Shown: positions 1-7,990, numbered from the stretch's first letter. The stretch: DNA of 64,000 nt from Kluyvera sp047971185 (GCF_047971185.1 NZ_JBKDZH010000036.1:1-64000), one strand, 5' to 3'. Notes: generated by a model from the letters alone, not told the origin. Numbers and translations: made by a program.

Positions 1-22
1 GTCGCAAAATCGGCAGCCGGAA

Positions 23-274
23 TTGGCGTTCCGAATAACTTCAAGGCGACACGAAACGCGCCATGCGTGTATTTAGATTTCGTTGCTCAGGCACACCCAT
101 TAACAGGGCTGTGGTGTTTATTCTTGCACCAGAGTCCTTTTCTGATAAAGGTAGTCCGGTCGGGGCAGCCTTCGGGCTGGCCGGTTTCCTTGAAGGCCGG
201 TTACGCCAACACCGTTCGGGCTGCCACCAGTGAAATTGGCGTTTCCGGTGGTAGTTTTTCAAACAACTTCAAGG
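23..274 (+). ncRNA. P4-type immunity leader (CI RNA region)
   Basis: The leader upstream of the P4-like replication genes has two similar segments, each starting TTGGCGTT and ending AACTTCAAGG (about 23-46 and 236-274). Between them, 188-209 is close to the reverse complement of both: it starts CCTTGAAGG and ends ACGCCAA. This is the layout of seqA, seqB and seqC in phage P4, where the small CI RNA carrying seqB pairs with nascent leader RNA and causes premature termination of the replication operon. The complementarity is seen directly. The role is inferred from P4, and the RNA ends are not resolved. P4-type replication genes lie immediately downstream, which fits. Confidence 0.55.
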
Positions 275-285
275 AGGCTGCCATC

Positions 286-480
286 ATGGCTACTACCCTC
301 ACCCAGTCAGACCCGCAGTGTGTCTTTGTGTTTGCCGCTGTTCGTCGCGCAGACCGTAAACCCCGTATCTGAATGCTTCGCACCGGTGCCGGTGATGAAC
401 ACGCCGCACGTCTTTCCCTCGTTCGCGATTACGTCCTCTCGTTTGCTGGCCGTCTTCCGGTTGCGGAGGTGCGCGCATGA
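286..480 (+). pseudogene. kil/Icd-like cell-division inhibitor ORF, interrupted by in-frame TGA
   Basis: ATG at 286 follows an AAGGAGG ribosome site (271-277). The frame encodes a 28-residue N-terminus ending in VRRADRKPRI and then meets TGA at 370-372. The next codon is ATG (373), and the same frame runs on through MLRTGAGDEHAARLSL to a stop at 478-480. Together this is a 65-codon frame, close to the length of the P4 kil product, and the sequence recalls the Icd-like/Ash family of cell-division inhibitors in P4 elements. I infer that a sense codon (possibly TGC) became TGA. The downstream part has no obvious ribosome site and would need reinitiation. The frame is also open upstream to 67 through the leader, but the strong ribosome site favours 286. 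Confidence 0.5.
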
Positions 481-704
481 GACACACCACTATTACCGCC
501 CGTGACCTCGAATGTCTGGAGCATATGCGCAATGTCGGCCAGCTCGTCGGCGACCTGATGCAGGTGCAGGACTGCGCCACCGTTCGTCGTGACCCGGCGC
601 AGCACTTACAGCTCACCTCCGTGATTTACCTCATGACCGCCCAGCTCGATGGCGTTGTCGAACGCTGCAATCAGCAGTGGCTGACCGGGGAGGGTAACGT
701 ATGA
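477..704 (+). CDS. Small P4-type early protein (unknown function)
   Basis: A 75-residue protein starting MRHTTITARDLECLEHM. Its ATG overlaps the stop of the interrupted kil-like frame, and its own stop overlaps the next start (ATGA), so it sits in a tightly coupled operon. The position, between the kil-like ORF and the epsilon-like gene of a P4-type replication operon, corresponds to small uncharacterised P4 genes such as eta. It is mostly helical-looking and soluble, with no membrane segment and no recognisable motif. I do not assign a function. The operon placement and the P4-like codon and GC content of its neighbours support it as real. Confidence 0.6.
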   Translation: MRHTTITARDLECLEHMRNVGQLVGDLMQVQDCATVRRDPAQHLQLTSVIYLMTAQLDGVVERCNQQWLTGEGNV

Positions 705-1021
705 AAAAGCCATTACCACCCGTATTACGCGCCGCGCTGTATCGTCGCGCCGTGGCCTGTGCCTGGCTGACCCTGTGCGAACGTCAGCACCGCTACCCGC
801 ACCTCACCCTCGACACACTGGAAAGCGCCATTGCCGCCGAGCTGGAGGGCTTCTACCTGCGCCAGCACGGCGAGGAAAAAGGCCGCCAGATTGCCTGTGC
901 CCTGCTGGAAGATTTAATGGAAGCCGGACCACTCAAAGCCGCGCCGTCGCTGTCCTTTCTTGGGCTCGCCGTAATGGATGAACTCTGCGCCCGTCATATC
1001 ACCGCACCGGTACTGCACTGA
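701..1021 (+). CDS. P4 epsilon-like derepression protein
   Basis: A 106-residue protein that I recognise from memory as the derepression (epsilon) family of P4-like satellites. In P4, epsilon binds the helper phage P2 C repressor and lifts helper immunity so that the satellite can use helper late genes. Visible conserved blocks include YPHLTLDTLESAIAAELEG, HGEEKGRQIACALLEDLME and SFLGLAVMDELCARHI. The start overlaps the preceding stop by 4 bp, and the gene lies 14 bp upstream of the alpha gene. Its retention next to alpha suggests that the element kept its helper-response module. The N-terminus contains RAALYRRAVACAWLTLC. Confidence 0.75.
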   Translation: MKKPLPPVLRAALYRRAVACAWLTLCERQHRYPHLTLDTLESAIAAELEGFYLRQHGEEKGRQIACALLEDLMEAGPLKAAPSLSFLGLAVMDELCARHITAPVLH

Positions 1022-1035
1022 GGGAGAAAATAACA

Positions 1036-3369
1036 ATGAAAATGAATGTAACGGAAACCGTAAAACAGGCGTGCGGCCACTGGCCGAACATTCTCCCGGC
1101 ACTGGGTGTGAAGGTGATTAAAAACCGCCATCAGTCCTGTCCGGTGTGCGGCGGCTCTGACCGTTTCCGCTTTGACGACAAAGAGGGACGCGGGACGTGG
1201 TTCTGTAACCAGTGCGGCGCGGGTGACGGGCTTAAGCTGGTAGAGAAAGTGTTCGGCGTAACCGCATCAGAGGCCGCCCAAAAGGTGAATGCTGTCACCG
1301 GCAACCTGCCGCCGGTTGCCCCGGAGGTGATTGTGGCCGCAGAGGCTGAAACGGTGGCTGACCGCAAAGCGGCGGCCGCGCTGGCCGTCAGGCTCATGGA
1401 GAAAACCCGACCGGCCACCGGCAACGCCTACCTCACCCGCAAGGGTTTCCCCGCTCTGGAATGTCTGACGCTCACCGTCATGCATAAAACCGGCTGCGTG
1501 ACGTTCCGCGCCGGGGATGTGGTTGTCCCGCTGTATGACGATACCGGCGCACTGATTAACCTTCAGCTTATTAATTCTGACGGTCTCAAACGCACCCTGA
1601 AAGGCGGAGCGGTAAAAGGTACATGCCATATCATCGAGGGGCAGAAACAGGCAGGAAAACGTCTGTGGATAGCGGAGGGCTATGCGACCGCGCTCACTGT
1701 GCATCACCTGACCGGCGAAAGCGTCATGGTGGCGCTGTCGTCCGTGAACCTCTTTTCTCTGGCGAGCCTTGCCCGTTACAAATACCCGGCCTGTCAGATT
1801 GTCCTCGCCGCCGACCGTGACCTTAACGGCGACGGCCAGAGTAAAGCCGCTGCGGCCGCAGATGCCTGTGAGGGCATTGTTGCCCTGCCACCGGTGTTCG
1901 GTGACTGGAATGATGCGTTTATACAGTACGGCGAGGAGGACACGCGGAAAGCCATTTATGACACCATCCGGCCACCGGCTGACAGTCCTTTCACTACCAT
2001 GAGCGAGGCGGAATTTACCGCCATGAGCACCAGTGAAAAGGCAATGCGGGTGCATGAACATTACGGCGAAGCGCTGGCCGTGGACGCGAACGGCCAGCTC
2101 CTGTCCCGCTATGAGGCCGGGATATGGAAAATCATTCCACCGTCAGACTTTGCCCGCGACGTGGCCGGGTTATTTCAGCGTCTGCGCGCCCCGTTCTCGT
2201 CAGGAAAAATTGCCTCGGTGGTGGAGACCCTGAAACTGATTATTCCGCAGCAGGACGCACCGGCGCGTCGTCTGATTGGTTTTCGCAATGGCGTACTCGA
2301 TACCGCCACCGGCACATTCAGCCCGCATCATAAATCATACTGGCTGCGCACACTCTGCGATGTCGATTTTACCCCGCCAGTGGCGGGTGAAACGCTGGAA
2401 ACCCATGCACCGGACTTCTGGCGCTGGCTCGACCGTGCTGCCGGTGGCAAACCGGAAAAACGCGATGTGATTCTGGCCGCGCTGTTTATGGTGCTGGCAA
2501 ACCGTTACGACTGGCAGCTCTTTATTGAGGTGACCGGGCCGGGTGGGAGCGGGAAAAGTATTCTGGCCGAAATTGCGACGATGCTTGCCGGGGAAGATAA
2601 CGCCACGTCGGCCACCATCGAAACGCTGGAATCACCGCGCGAACGTGCGGCGCTGATTGGCTTCTCACTGATACGCCTGCCTGACCAGGAAAAGTGGAGC
2701 GGTGACGGGGCAGGACTCAAGGCCATCACCGGCGGTGATGCGGTCTCAGTAGACCCGAAATACAAGGATGCATACTCCACCCATATTCCGGCGGTGATAC
2801 TGGCCGTGAACAATAACCCGATGCGCTTCACCGACCGCAGCGGCGGTGTGTCACGTCGCCGGGTAATTCTGCATTTCCCGGAACAGATTGCCCCCGAAGA
2901 ACGCGACCCGCAGCTCAAGAATAAAATCGCCCGTGAGCTGGCCGTAATTGTGCGCCAGCTTATGCAGAAGTTCAGCGACCCGATGACTGCCCGTGCTCTG
3001 CTCCAGTCACAGCAGAACTCCGACGAGGCGCTCAGTATTAAACGCGATGCCGATCCGACATTTGATTTTTGCGGCTATCTGGAAGCCCTGCCGGAACCTG
3101 AGGGTATGTATATTGGCAATGCCAACATCATTCCGCGCCAGCCGCGCCTGTATCTGTATCATGCTTATCTGGCGTATATGGAGGCCCACGGTTACAGGAA
3201 TACCCTGAGCCTCACCATGTTCGGTAAGGGACTGCCAGCGATGCTGAAAGAGTACGGACTTAGTTATGAGAAGCGCCGAAAAAATCAGGGCATACAAACC
3301 AATCTCACGCTAAGAGAGGAAAGCAACGCCGACTGGCTGCCGAAATGTGATGACCCCATAGCGAAATAA
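1036..3369 (+). CDS. P4 alpha-type primase-helicase (replication initiator)
   Basis: A 777-residue protein of full family length. The N-terminal zinc ribbon has paired cysteines at C35/C38 and C57/C60. A primase/TOPRIM region follows, with the active-site motif EGYATA near residue 214 and AADRDLNGDG near 255. A superfamily 3 helicase domain has Walker A GPGGSGKS near residue 501, and the C-terminal part is expected to bind origin iterons. In P4 the alpha protein alone primes, unwinds and recognises ori and crr. The start has the ribosome site AGGGAG (1021-1026). An intrinsic terminator follows the stop, and iterons of the kind alpha binds lie about 50 bp downstream. No truncation or frameshift is seen, so the element may still be able to replicate. 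Confidence 0.93.
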   Translation: MKMNVTETVKQACGHWPNILPALGVKVIKNRHQSCPVCGGSDRFRFDDKEGRGTWFCNQCGAGDGLKLVEKVFGVTASEAAQKVNAVTGNLPPVAPEVIVAAEAETVADRKAAAALAVRLMEKTRPATGNAYLTRKGFPALECLTLTVMHKTGCVTFRAGDVVVPLYDDTGALINLQLINSDGLKRTLKGGAVKGTCHIIEGQKQAGKRLWIAEGYATALTVHHLTGESVMVALSSVNLFSLASLARYKYPACQIVLAADRDLNGDGQSKAAAAADACEGIVALPPVFGDWNDAFIQYGEEDTRKAIYDTIRPPADSPFTTMSEAEFTAMSTSEKAMRVHEHYGEALAVDANGQLLSRYEAGIWKIIPPSDFARDVAGLFQRLRAPFSSGKIASVVETLKLIIPQQDAPARRLIGFRNGVLDTATGTFSPHHKSYWLRTLCDVDFTPPVAGETLETHAPDFWRWLDRAAGGKPEKRDVILAALFMVLANRYDWQLFIEVTGPGGSGKSILAEIATMLAGEDNATSATIETLESPRERAALIGFSLIRLPDQEKWSGDGAGLKAITGGDAVSVDPKYKDAYSTHIPAVILAVNNNPMRFTDRSGGVSRRRVILHFPEQIAPEERDPQLKNKIARELAVIVRQLMQKFSDPMTARALLQSQQNSDEALSIKRDADPTFDFCGYLEALPEPEGMYIGNANIIPRQPRLYLYHAYLAYMEAHGYRNTLSLTMFGKGLPAMLKEYGLSYEKRRKNQGIQTNLTLREESNADWLPKCDDPIAK

Positions 3370-3377
3370 CCTACCCT

Positions 3378-3402
3378 GACCGGCAATAGCCGGTCTTTTT
3401 TT
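3378..3402 (+). terminator. Rho-independent terminator after alpha gene
   Basis: A perfect 7-bp stem GACCGGC / GCCGGTC with an AATA loop, followed by seven T residues, begins nine bases after the alpha stop codon. It is a textbook intrinsic terminator for the plus-strand P4-type replication operon. Confidence 0.88.
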
Positions 3403-3420
3403 ACCTGCAAAACGGCAAAA

Positions 3421-3513
3421 GTGAACAGTAAAGTGTTCACTGTTCACCAACCCTTCACCTCATAACATTATGATTTTTATTAATAAAAACGCTTAGTGAA
3501 CAGTGTGAACAGT
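3421..3513. repeat. GTGAACAGT iterons (P4 ori/crr-like)
   Basis: Several copies of the nonamer GTGAACAGT occur in about 90 bp. There is one at 3421-3429, an inverted copy at 3439-3447 with a diverged inverted copy GTGTTCAC at 3433-3440, and two tandem copies at 3496-3504 and 3505-3513. The block lies just past the alpha gene. P4 alpha recognises decamers of the GGTGAACAG type at ori and crr, so this is probably a replication site. The rest of 3370-3694 is AT-rich, with no gene seen. Confidence 0.7.
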
Positions 3514-3694
3514 TTTTCTAAAAAAAAGTTTTTTTATGAGATCTGTCACTGGTGACTTATCAATAGATAGTTTGTCAGTCCAGCAAATGTGTATAGAGAT
3601 GTGTATAAAAAAGAGAATATAAATATTAAAATATCAATAAATACATGATTTTAAACTACATATAGAACTCCTGTGATCTTCCGCCAAAATTTAC

Positions 3695-5686
3695 TTACTT
3701 TTCCTCATTATCATCTTCAAAAAACCTAATAATCTCTTTAATCCACTTATCGCATGGTCTAATTTGGGTTTCTCCAATATTTTTAATATAACTATCAGCA
3801 ATTAAGGATTTTAACCAAGGTGATGTCAAATAAGAATAGAATTCTTTTTTCTTTTCATATCCGTCAATAGATTTAGGTTTTAAGAATGCAAGATCAGAAC
3901 TCAAATTGACATAGTTCACGTCTGGGTTTAGATCATAAAAACTCATGAAGTCACTAAGGCGACTATCTTTTTCTTTTAACTCGTTTAATACATTCCAAAA
4001 AATAAGAGGCTCAAGAAGATCCTCAATCTCGGTATTAATACCAATCGTTGATGCAACTGATATCAAATCACTTTTATCTCCATCAATACTCAGTCTAAAA
4101 AATCCCAATTTGTTTTTATAATTACCTTTCTTATATCCATCAATGCGTATTACATTTTTTCCATCAGTATCAATTAGACATAGTACTTTCCCTTTAATTT
4201 CTTTATTCTCTTGTATATCCGAGAAAGGTACATGTAGAAAATCATATATTTTCTTAATGTTACCACAACCATTAAATGGAAGTATATATAGATTCTCTAT
4301 CTTATTTGCAAGATAACTTCGAAGATATAAATAATCTTCAGTTCCCTCACAAAAAATCCAATTATATTTTTTCTTCTTCAATAAAGTCAACATCGATGCC
4401 ATGAGATCAAAATAACTTCTAATCTCAATAGAGTTTGGGAAAGAACGTCTTTTTTCCTGAAGATTATTAAGTGGGAAAGATTCTATTTTAGTGTTAACAC
4501 TATCATCCTTAGATATAAAGTGTAATGTTCCCTCGATCGGCCTTAAAACGAGGCCATACCAATGAGTAGTTATAAATATCTGCCTACCATATCTTTCAGA
4601 TAAATCGATTAAACTACAAAATTGTTCAAACCTATGTGCCGATTCTAATGATACTTCGGGCTCATCAATTGCTAATATCACCTCTTTTTCTTTCTCTTCT
4701 TTAGTTGACAAAAGAGTTGTTGCAATATCAATTAATGCTAACCGTTGCTCCCCTGAACTCAAGTTATTTATGCTTTTAGAATTTTTAGATAAAGGGCGCA
4801 AAGAGAAACACTTCAAAAAAATTGAATCTAAAATATCCGTAGGTTTAATCGGACGCTTGATAGCACCTTTATATTCGAACTTATATCCATCAGGAATTTT
4901 ATTATTTAAAGAGTCAATATATGATTCTAACTTCTGATTAATGAGATCAATGACGCTATATTTCATAGCCTTACGCCTTGGCCTTCCTGGCTTTACCTCT
5001 ATATTCTCTTTAACTGCAACAGAATGATCTTTGGAGGATAAAAGTTGCCTTATTTCATCTGAAACACTTTTATCCATCATGCCTTGCATTTCATGTGCCT
5101 GTAGTGAAAGTATATCGCTTATTTTATTCTCTACAGGAAGATATATGTAACGGTAACGCTCTAGAATTTTCTTGAAAATGCTTACTATTTTTTCTTTAGA
5201 TACACCATCTTTCTTTGTGGCATTAGTAATCTTATTGTGGAATGTTGTTGTTAGTAAAATATTACCTTCATAGTCTTTACCAATTGCTATTAAATAATAA
5301 TCTTTTGAATCATACCACTCTTTTAATTTATTTCGATATTTTATGAAGTTTTTAACAACTTCATTAGAAGGCATTTCATTAAAATCATGCTCCCAAAAGT
5401 AATGTGAAATCCTAGATATCTGCTGTTCTTCTTCCCCCCACATCTTTTTATCTATCAAAAACAAGGGAAAAATATGCGCACTATCTTTCTTCTGACCTAC
5501 TGTATATGCCCATTCTTTGCTATCAACGCCATTCATAAGACAATGCATACTCTCAAGAATAGCAGACTTCCCGGCACCATTATCTCCAGCAAAAATAGTC
5601 ATTCGATCATTTGAAGAAGAAATAAATGGGATGAAATTCATATTTTTATAAATTTTATAATTTCGGATAAAGAGACCAACAATCAT
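3695..5686 (-). CDS. AAA/ABC-type ATPase fused to a TOPRIM domain (OLD- or PARIS-like; candidate antiphage protein)
   Basis: A 663-residue protein, strikingly AT-rich compared with its neighbours. Residues 34-41 are Walker A (GDNGAGKS). An ABC signature NLSSGEQRLALID lies near the middle, followed by Walker B VILAIDEPEVSLE and the H-loop FITTHWYG. Downstream are TOPRIM-like motifs: FCEGTEDYLYLRSYL (catalytic Glu), LPFNGCGNI, and LCLIDTDGKN (DxD). This ATPase-plus-TOPRIM layout is that of OLD-family nucleases, and also of the AriA and AriB parts of PARIS if fused. Many such genes are antiphage cargo of P4-type elements. Here it sits behind the alpha gene, on the opposite strand. Function is inferred and no partner effector gene is visible. 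The small RHH gene lies 16 bp upstream and may be co-transcribed. Confidence 0.75.
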   Translation of the reverse strand: MIVGLFIRNYKIYKNMNFIPFISSSNDRMTIFAGDNGAGKSAILESMHCLMNGVDSKEWAYTVGQKKDSAHIFPLFLIDKKMWGEEEQQISRISHYFWEHDFNEMPSNEVVKNFIKYRNKLKEWYDSKDYYLIAIGKDYEGNILLTTTFHNKITNATKKDGVSKEKIVSIFKKILERYRYIYLPVENKISDILSLQAHEMQGMMDKSVSDEIRQLLSSKDHSVAVKENIEVKPGRPRRKAMKYSVIDLINQKLESYIDSLNNKIPDGYKFEYKGAIKRPIKPTDILDSIFLKCFSLRPLSKNSKSINNLSSGEQRLALIDIATTLLSTKEEKEKEVILAIDEPEVSLESAHRFEQFCSLIDLSERYGRQIFITTHWYGLVLRPIEGTLHFISKDDSVNTKIESFPLNNLQEKRRSFPNSIEIRSYFDLMASMLTLLKKKKYNWIFCEGTEDYLYLRSYLANKIENLYILPFNGCGNIKKIYDFLHVPFSDIQENKEIKGKVLCLIDTDGKNVIRIDGYKKGNYKNKLGFFRLSIDGDKSDLISVASTIGINTEIEDLLEPLIFWNVLNELKEKDSRLSDFMSFYDLNPDVNYVNLSSDLAFLKPKSIDGYEKKKEFYSYLTSPWLKSLIADSYIKNIGETQIRPCDKWIKEIIRFFEDDNEEK

Positions 5687-5702
5687 ATAAGTCCTTTTTG
5701 TA

Positions 5703-5882
5703 TTATTTTCTTAAACGTTCAAGCTCACTTCTTCCCAGCGATTTTAGCCAGTTACCAAGACTCATACCAGATTCCCTAGCCGCAGCCTCAAACTGCGCCT
5801 TCAACTCCGGCGTAATACGGATCTGAAAAGTGGGTGCTTTTCCGGACTTTGATGGGTTTGGGTCTCGTTTCGTCGTTGACAT
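5703..5882 (-). CDS. Small ribbon-helix-helix-type DNA-binding protein
   Basis: A 59-residue protein. ATG at 5882 is followed by a basic, proline-rich leader, then APTFQIRITPELKAQFEAAA and RESGMSLGNWLKSLGRSEL, and ends at TAA 5703-5705. A beta strand (FQIRI) followed by two helices is typical of Arc/MetJ/HicB-like RHH repressors. Related motifs occur in antitoxins and plasmid regulators. It is 16 bp upstream of the ATPase-TOPRIM gene on the same strand, so it may regulate or accompany it. A palindromic repeat pair begins directly upstream of the start codon and is the likely autoregulatory operator. The exact family is not established. Confidence 0.72.
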   Translation of the reverse strand: MSTTKRDPNPSKSGKAPTFQIRITPELKAQFEAAARESGMSLGNWLKSLGRSELERLRK

Positions 5883-5927
5883 GTACGTACCTACAAGAGC
5901 AATCTATCACCAATCAGGTACGTACCT
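5883..5927. promoter_or_regulatory. Palindromic operator pair for the RHH-ATPase unit
   Basis: GTACGTACCT at 5883-5892 abuts the RHH start codon. The perfect 12-bp palindrome AGGTACGTACCT occupies 5916-5927. The two copies share the same core and are spaced about three helical turns apart. Placement immediately upstream of a small RHH gene suggests autorepression. The repeat is seen directly, and its use as an operator is inferred. Confidence 0.6.
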
Positions 5928-6018
5928 TTAAAATGAGTGACCTGATATTTAAACGCCCCCGCCCAGTATTCGCAGTACTCGGCGAGAGCTAACCTCACCA
6001 ACTATCAAGGAGTTGATT

Positions 6019-6309
6019 ATGGCTACCCCGCATTCTACCCCAGACTTACCCGCAGCAAAAACCGAGCGCACGTTAATTGTGGGATATCGCCCGCAGGGTG
6101 CAAACAAAAATACCCCAAGCCTCACCCTTTCCGGGAAGTGGCTGCGCGAGGCTGGGTTCGAAACCGGGCAGCAGGTTAGCGTAAAGGTGATGGACGGCTG
6201 CATCGTCCTGATGGCCTATGGCGAACAGGAGCAGAAGCTGCTGGCAGAATTGAAGGAGACCCAGCTGAAGTTGAAAGGGATTGAAGCTGCGGTATCGGCG
6301 GTGCATTAG
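6019..6309 (+). CDS. SymE-family protein
   Basis: A 96-residue protein starting MATPHSTPDL. The ATG at 6019 is chosen because AAGGAG (6008-6013) lies at the right distance. The core has RTLIVGYRPQ, TPSLTLSGKWLREAGFETG and VSVKVMDGCIVLMAY, which is the AbrB-like fold typical of the SymE family. E. coli SymE is an SOS-induced toxin controlled by the antisense RNA SymR. The C-terminal helix, EQEQKLLAELKETQLKLKG, looks coiled-coil-like. I did not identify an antisense RNA or a LexA box upstream, so toxin activity is only a family inference. It is the last gene before a REP element and the fimbrial operon. Confidence 0.7.
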   Translation: MATPHSTPDLPAAKTERTLIVGYRPQGANKNTPSLTLSGKWLREAGFETGQQVSVKVMDGCIVLMAYGEQEQKLLAELKETQLKLKGIEAAVSAVH

Positions 6310-6352
6310 TAAGGCTCTCAGGAATATCCGTGCCGTGCTCATGACGGGCACC

Positions 6353-6428
6353 GCCCGATGGCGCTACGCTTATCGGGCCTACGGGCACGGTGCCCGTTGT
6401 AGGCCGGGTAAGCAGCGCGCCACCCGGC
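6353..6428. repeat. REP/BIME-type palindromic repeats
   Basis: Three nested palindromes occur. The first is a REP-like unit with arms GCCCGAT and ATCGGGC (6353-6378). A central ACGGGCAC/GTGCCCGT hairpin lies at 6381-6397. The third is a second REP-like unit with arms GCCGGGT and ACCCGGC (6403-6428). This is typical of enterobacterial intergenic BIMEs and suggests that ordinary chromosome begins here. The following 6429-6791 is AT-rich with no gene. It should carry the promoter of the fimbrial operon, but I cannot pick convincing -35/-10 boxes. Confidence 0.75.
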
Positions 6429-6791
6429 AATAGAGTGGCACACGAGCCCTACTATTTTTGGGGAAAGATCCGAAAAATTGCGGGTTGATTTCAGCATTAT
6501 ATTTAATTAATGCTAAACCTAATTTTATCTTTAATAAACAAACGTCATCTTATTTTCTGCGTTGATATTTTTTATTCCATTTCCAATAATCACTTAGCGT
6601 TTAAATATATCATATATATTACATTCCTCTTTTTTCACCGAATAAGGTGATGCGCGATCTATTTTTAATAAAATAGTCTTAAGGTAAATTGGCAGAATTT
6701 CGCTACCTATCCTAAAGTTATATCAGGGATTAAATCTTCATACGTCATTGTTTTACTAAGGAAAAATAATACCTGCGTAGAGGTCAATACT

Positions 6792-7289
6792 ATGAACACG
6801 CCAATTAAGTTCATTTTATTCAGTCTGGCATCGGCATTTATTTCGAGTGCGCATGCTGAGACCGCCACCAGTACTTTTCAGGTACAGATTACAATTACCA
6901 AATCGTGCAGCGTGACGTCCGGTTCGCCAATTAACTTTGGCTCCGTAGCGGCCAGTTCGCCCAGCGTGACGAGGAATACCACGATTTCCGTTAACTGCTC
7001 GCAGTTAACGCCGTATACCGTCGGCCTTGCGCCGTCGAACAGCAACACGCTCGGCGCCGGGCTGATGTCCGGTACCGCTAGCGGTAATACCGACAAAGTG
7101 CCGTATCAGCTGGCGAAAGATACCGCGGGCGCTATCTGGGGCAACGTCACCAGCGGCGGGACCAGCAACGTCGTCTCGGGATCCGGCAACGGTGCCGCTC
7201 AGCCTTTCACGGTCTATGCCATTGTCTCTAACGCCAACTTTACCCCGGATGTGTATAGCGACACGGTCACCGTGACCGTCACCTATTAA
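6792..7289 (+). CDS. Spore-coat-U-type pilin subunit (Csu-like major subunit)
   Basis: A 165-residue secreted protein with a signal peptide ending near ISSAHAE. The mature part has a single SCPU-type Ig-like domain, with the segments TKSCSVTSG, INFGSV and TVNC/SVNCSQLTPYTVGL and the C-terminal strand DTVTVTVTY. Two cysteines (in SCSV and VNCS) probably form the domain's disulphide. It is first in an operon with a chaperone, an usher and a two-domain subunit, which is the layout of archaic CsuA/B-C-D-E pili. By order it is the main shaft subunit, assembled by donor-strand exchange. The gap to the chaperone gene is 14 bp. Confidence 0.85.
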   Translation: MNTPIKFILFSLASAFISSAHAETATSTFQVQITITKSCSVTSGSPINFGSVAASSPSVTRNTTISVNCSQLTPYTVGLAPSNSNTLGAGLMSGTASGNTDKVPYQLAKDTAGAIWGNVTSGGTSNVVSGSGNGAAQPFTVYAIVSNANFTPDVYSDTVTVTVTY

Positions 7290-7303
7290 TTCAAGGATGA
7301 CGT

Positions 7304-7990
7304 ATGAACTGGAAACAATGCGCCCTCGCCTGTCTTTTTTTCAGCGGCTACGCCGCGGCCAGCGGATTGCAGGTTACGCCAATTAGCCTGACGCTCGAGC
7401 AGAGCCAGCGTGCGGAAGGCATCTGGCTAAGCAACTCGGGCGATAGCCCAATTAACGCCCAGGTTCGCGTGTTCCGCTGGAGCCAGAGCGGCTACAGCGA
7501 CCAGCTTGCCGCCTCGCAGGGGCTGGTGATCAGCCCGCCAATGCTCACCATTCCGCCCGGCGGCAAGCAGCTTATACGCGTGATCCGCACCGGTTCGCCC
7601 GCGAAGACGGAAGATGCGTATCGGCTGTCAATCAACGAGCTGCCGCAGACGGCGGCGAAAAAAAATAACCTGCAGTTCGTGCTCCACTACTCCGTGCCGG
7701 TCTTTATTCAGCCGTCCGGCGTCGATGAAACCTACGCCAGACTGCAATGGCAAATCCAGCATAGCGATGGCCGGACGTGGCTGGAGGTCAATAACCAGGG
7801 CGACGGCCACGCCCAGCTGTCGGAAGTGAGCCTGATTACGGCAACGGGCAGCCGCAAAAATATTACCCCAGGGCTATTAGGTTACGTTTTACCCGGGGCC
7901 ACCATGCGCTGGCCGCTGCCTGCGGGGGCGAGTCAGGGAGAAAAGCTAGAAGTCATGGTCAATGGCAAAAAAACGGTACAGACGCTATAG
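7304..7990 (+). CDS. Periplasmic pilus chaperone (archaic Csu-type)
   Basis: A 228-residue PapD-like chaperone with an N-terminal signal peptide ending near YAAAS. The first Ig domain holds LQVTPISLTLEQSQRAEGIW and LSNSGDSPINAQVRVFRWSQ, then LVISPPMLTIPPGGKQLIRVI, which is the subunit-capping region. AYRLSINELPQ is the typical chaperone signature. The second domain follows from about residue 125. The gene ends inside the usher start (29-bp overlap), so the two are translationally coupled. It would fold and cap both SCPU subunits in the periplasm. Confidence 0.9.
   Translation: MNWKQCALACLFFSGYAAASGLQVTPISLTLEQSQRAEGIWLSNSGDSPINAQVRVFRWSQSGYSDQLAASQGLVISPPMLTIPPGGKQLIRVIRTGSPAKTEDAYRLSINELPQTAAKKNNLQFVLHYSVPVFIQPSGVDETYARLQWQIQHSDGRTWLEVNNQGDGHAQLSEVSLITATGSRKNITPGLLGYVLPGATMRWPLPAGASQGEKLEVMVNGKKTVQTL

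Noticed and set aside
67..285. Upstream extension of the kil-like frame
   Set aside because: It crosses the RNA immunity leader, and the strong ribosome site favours ATG 286.
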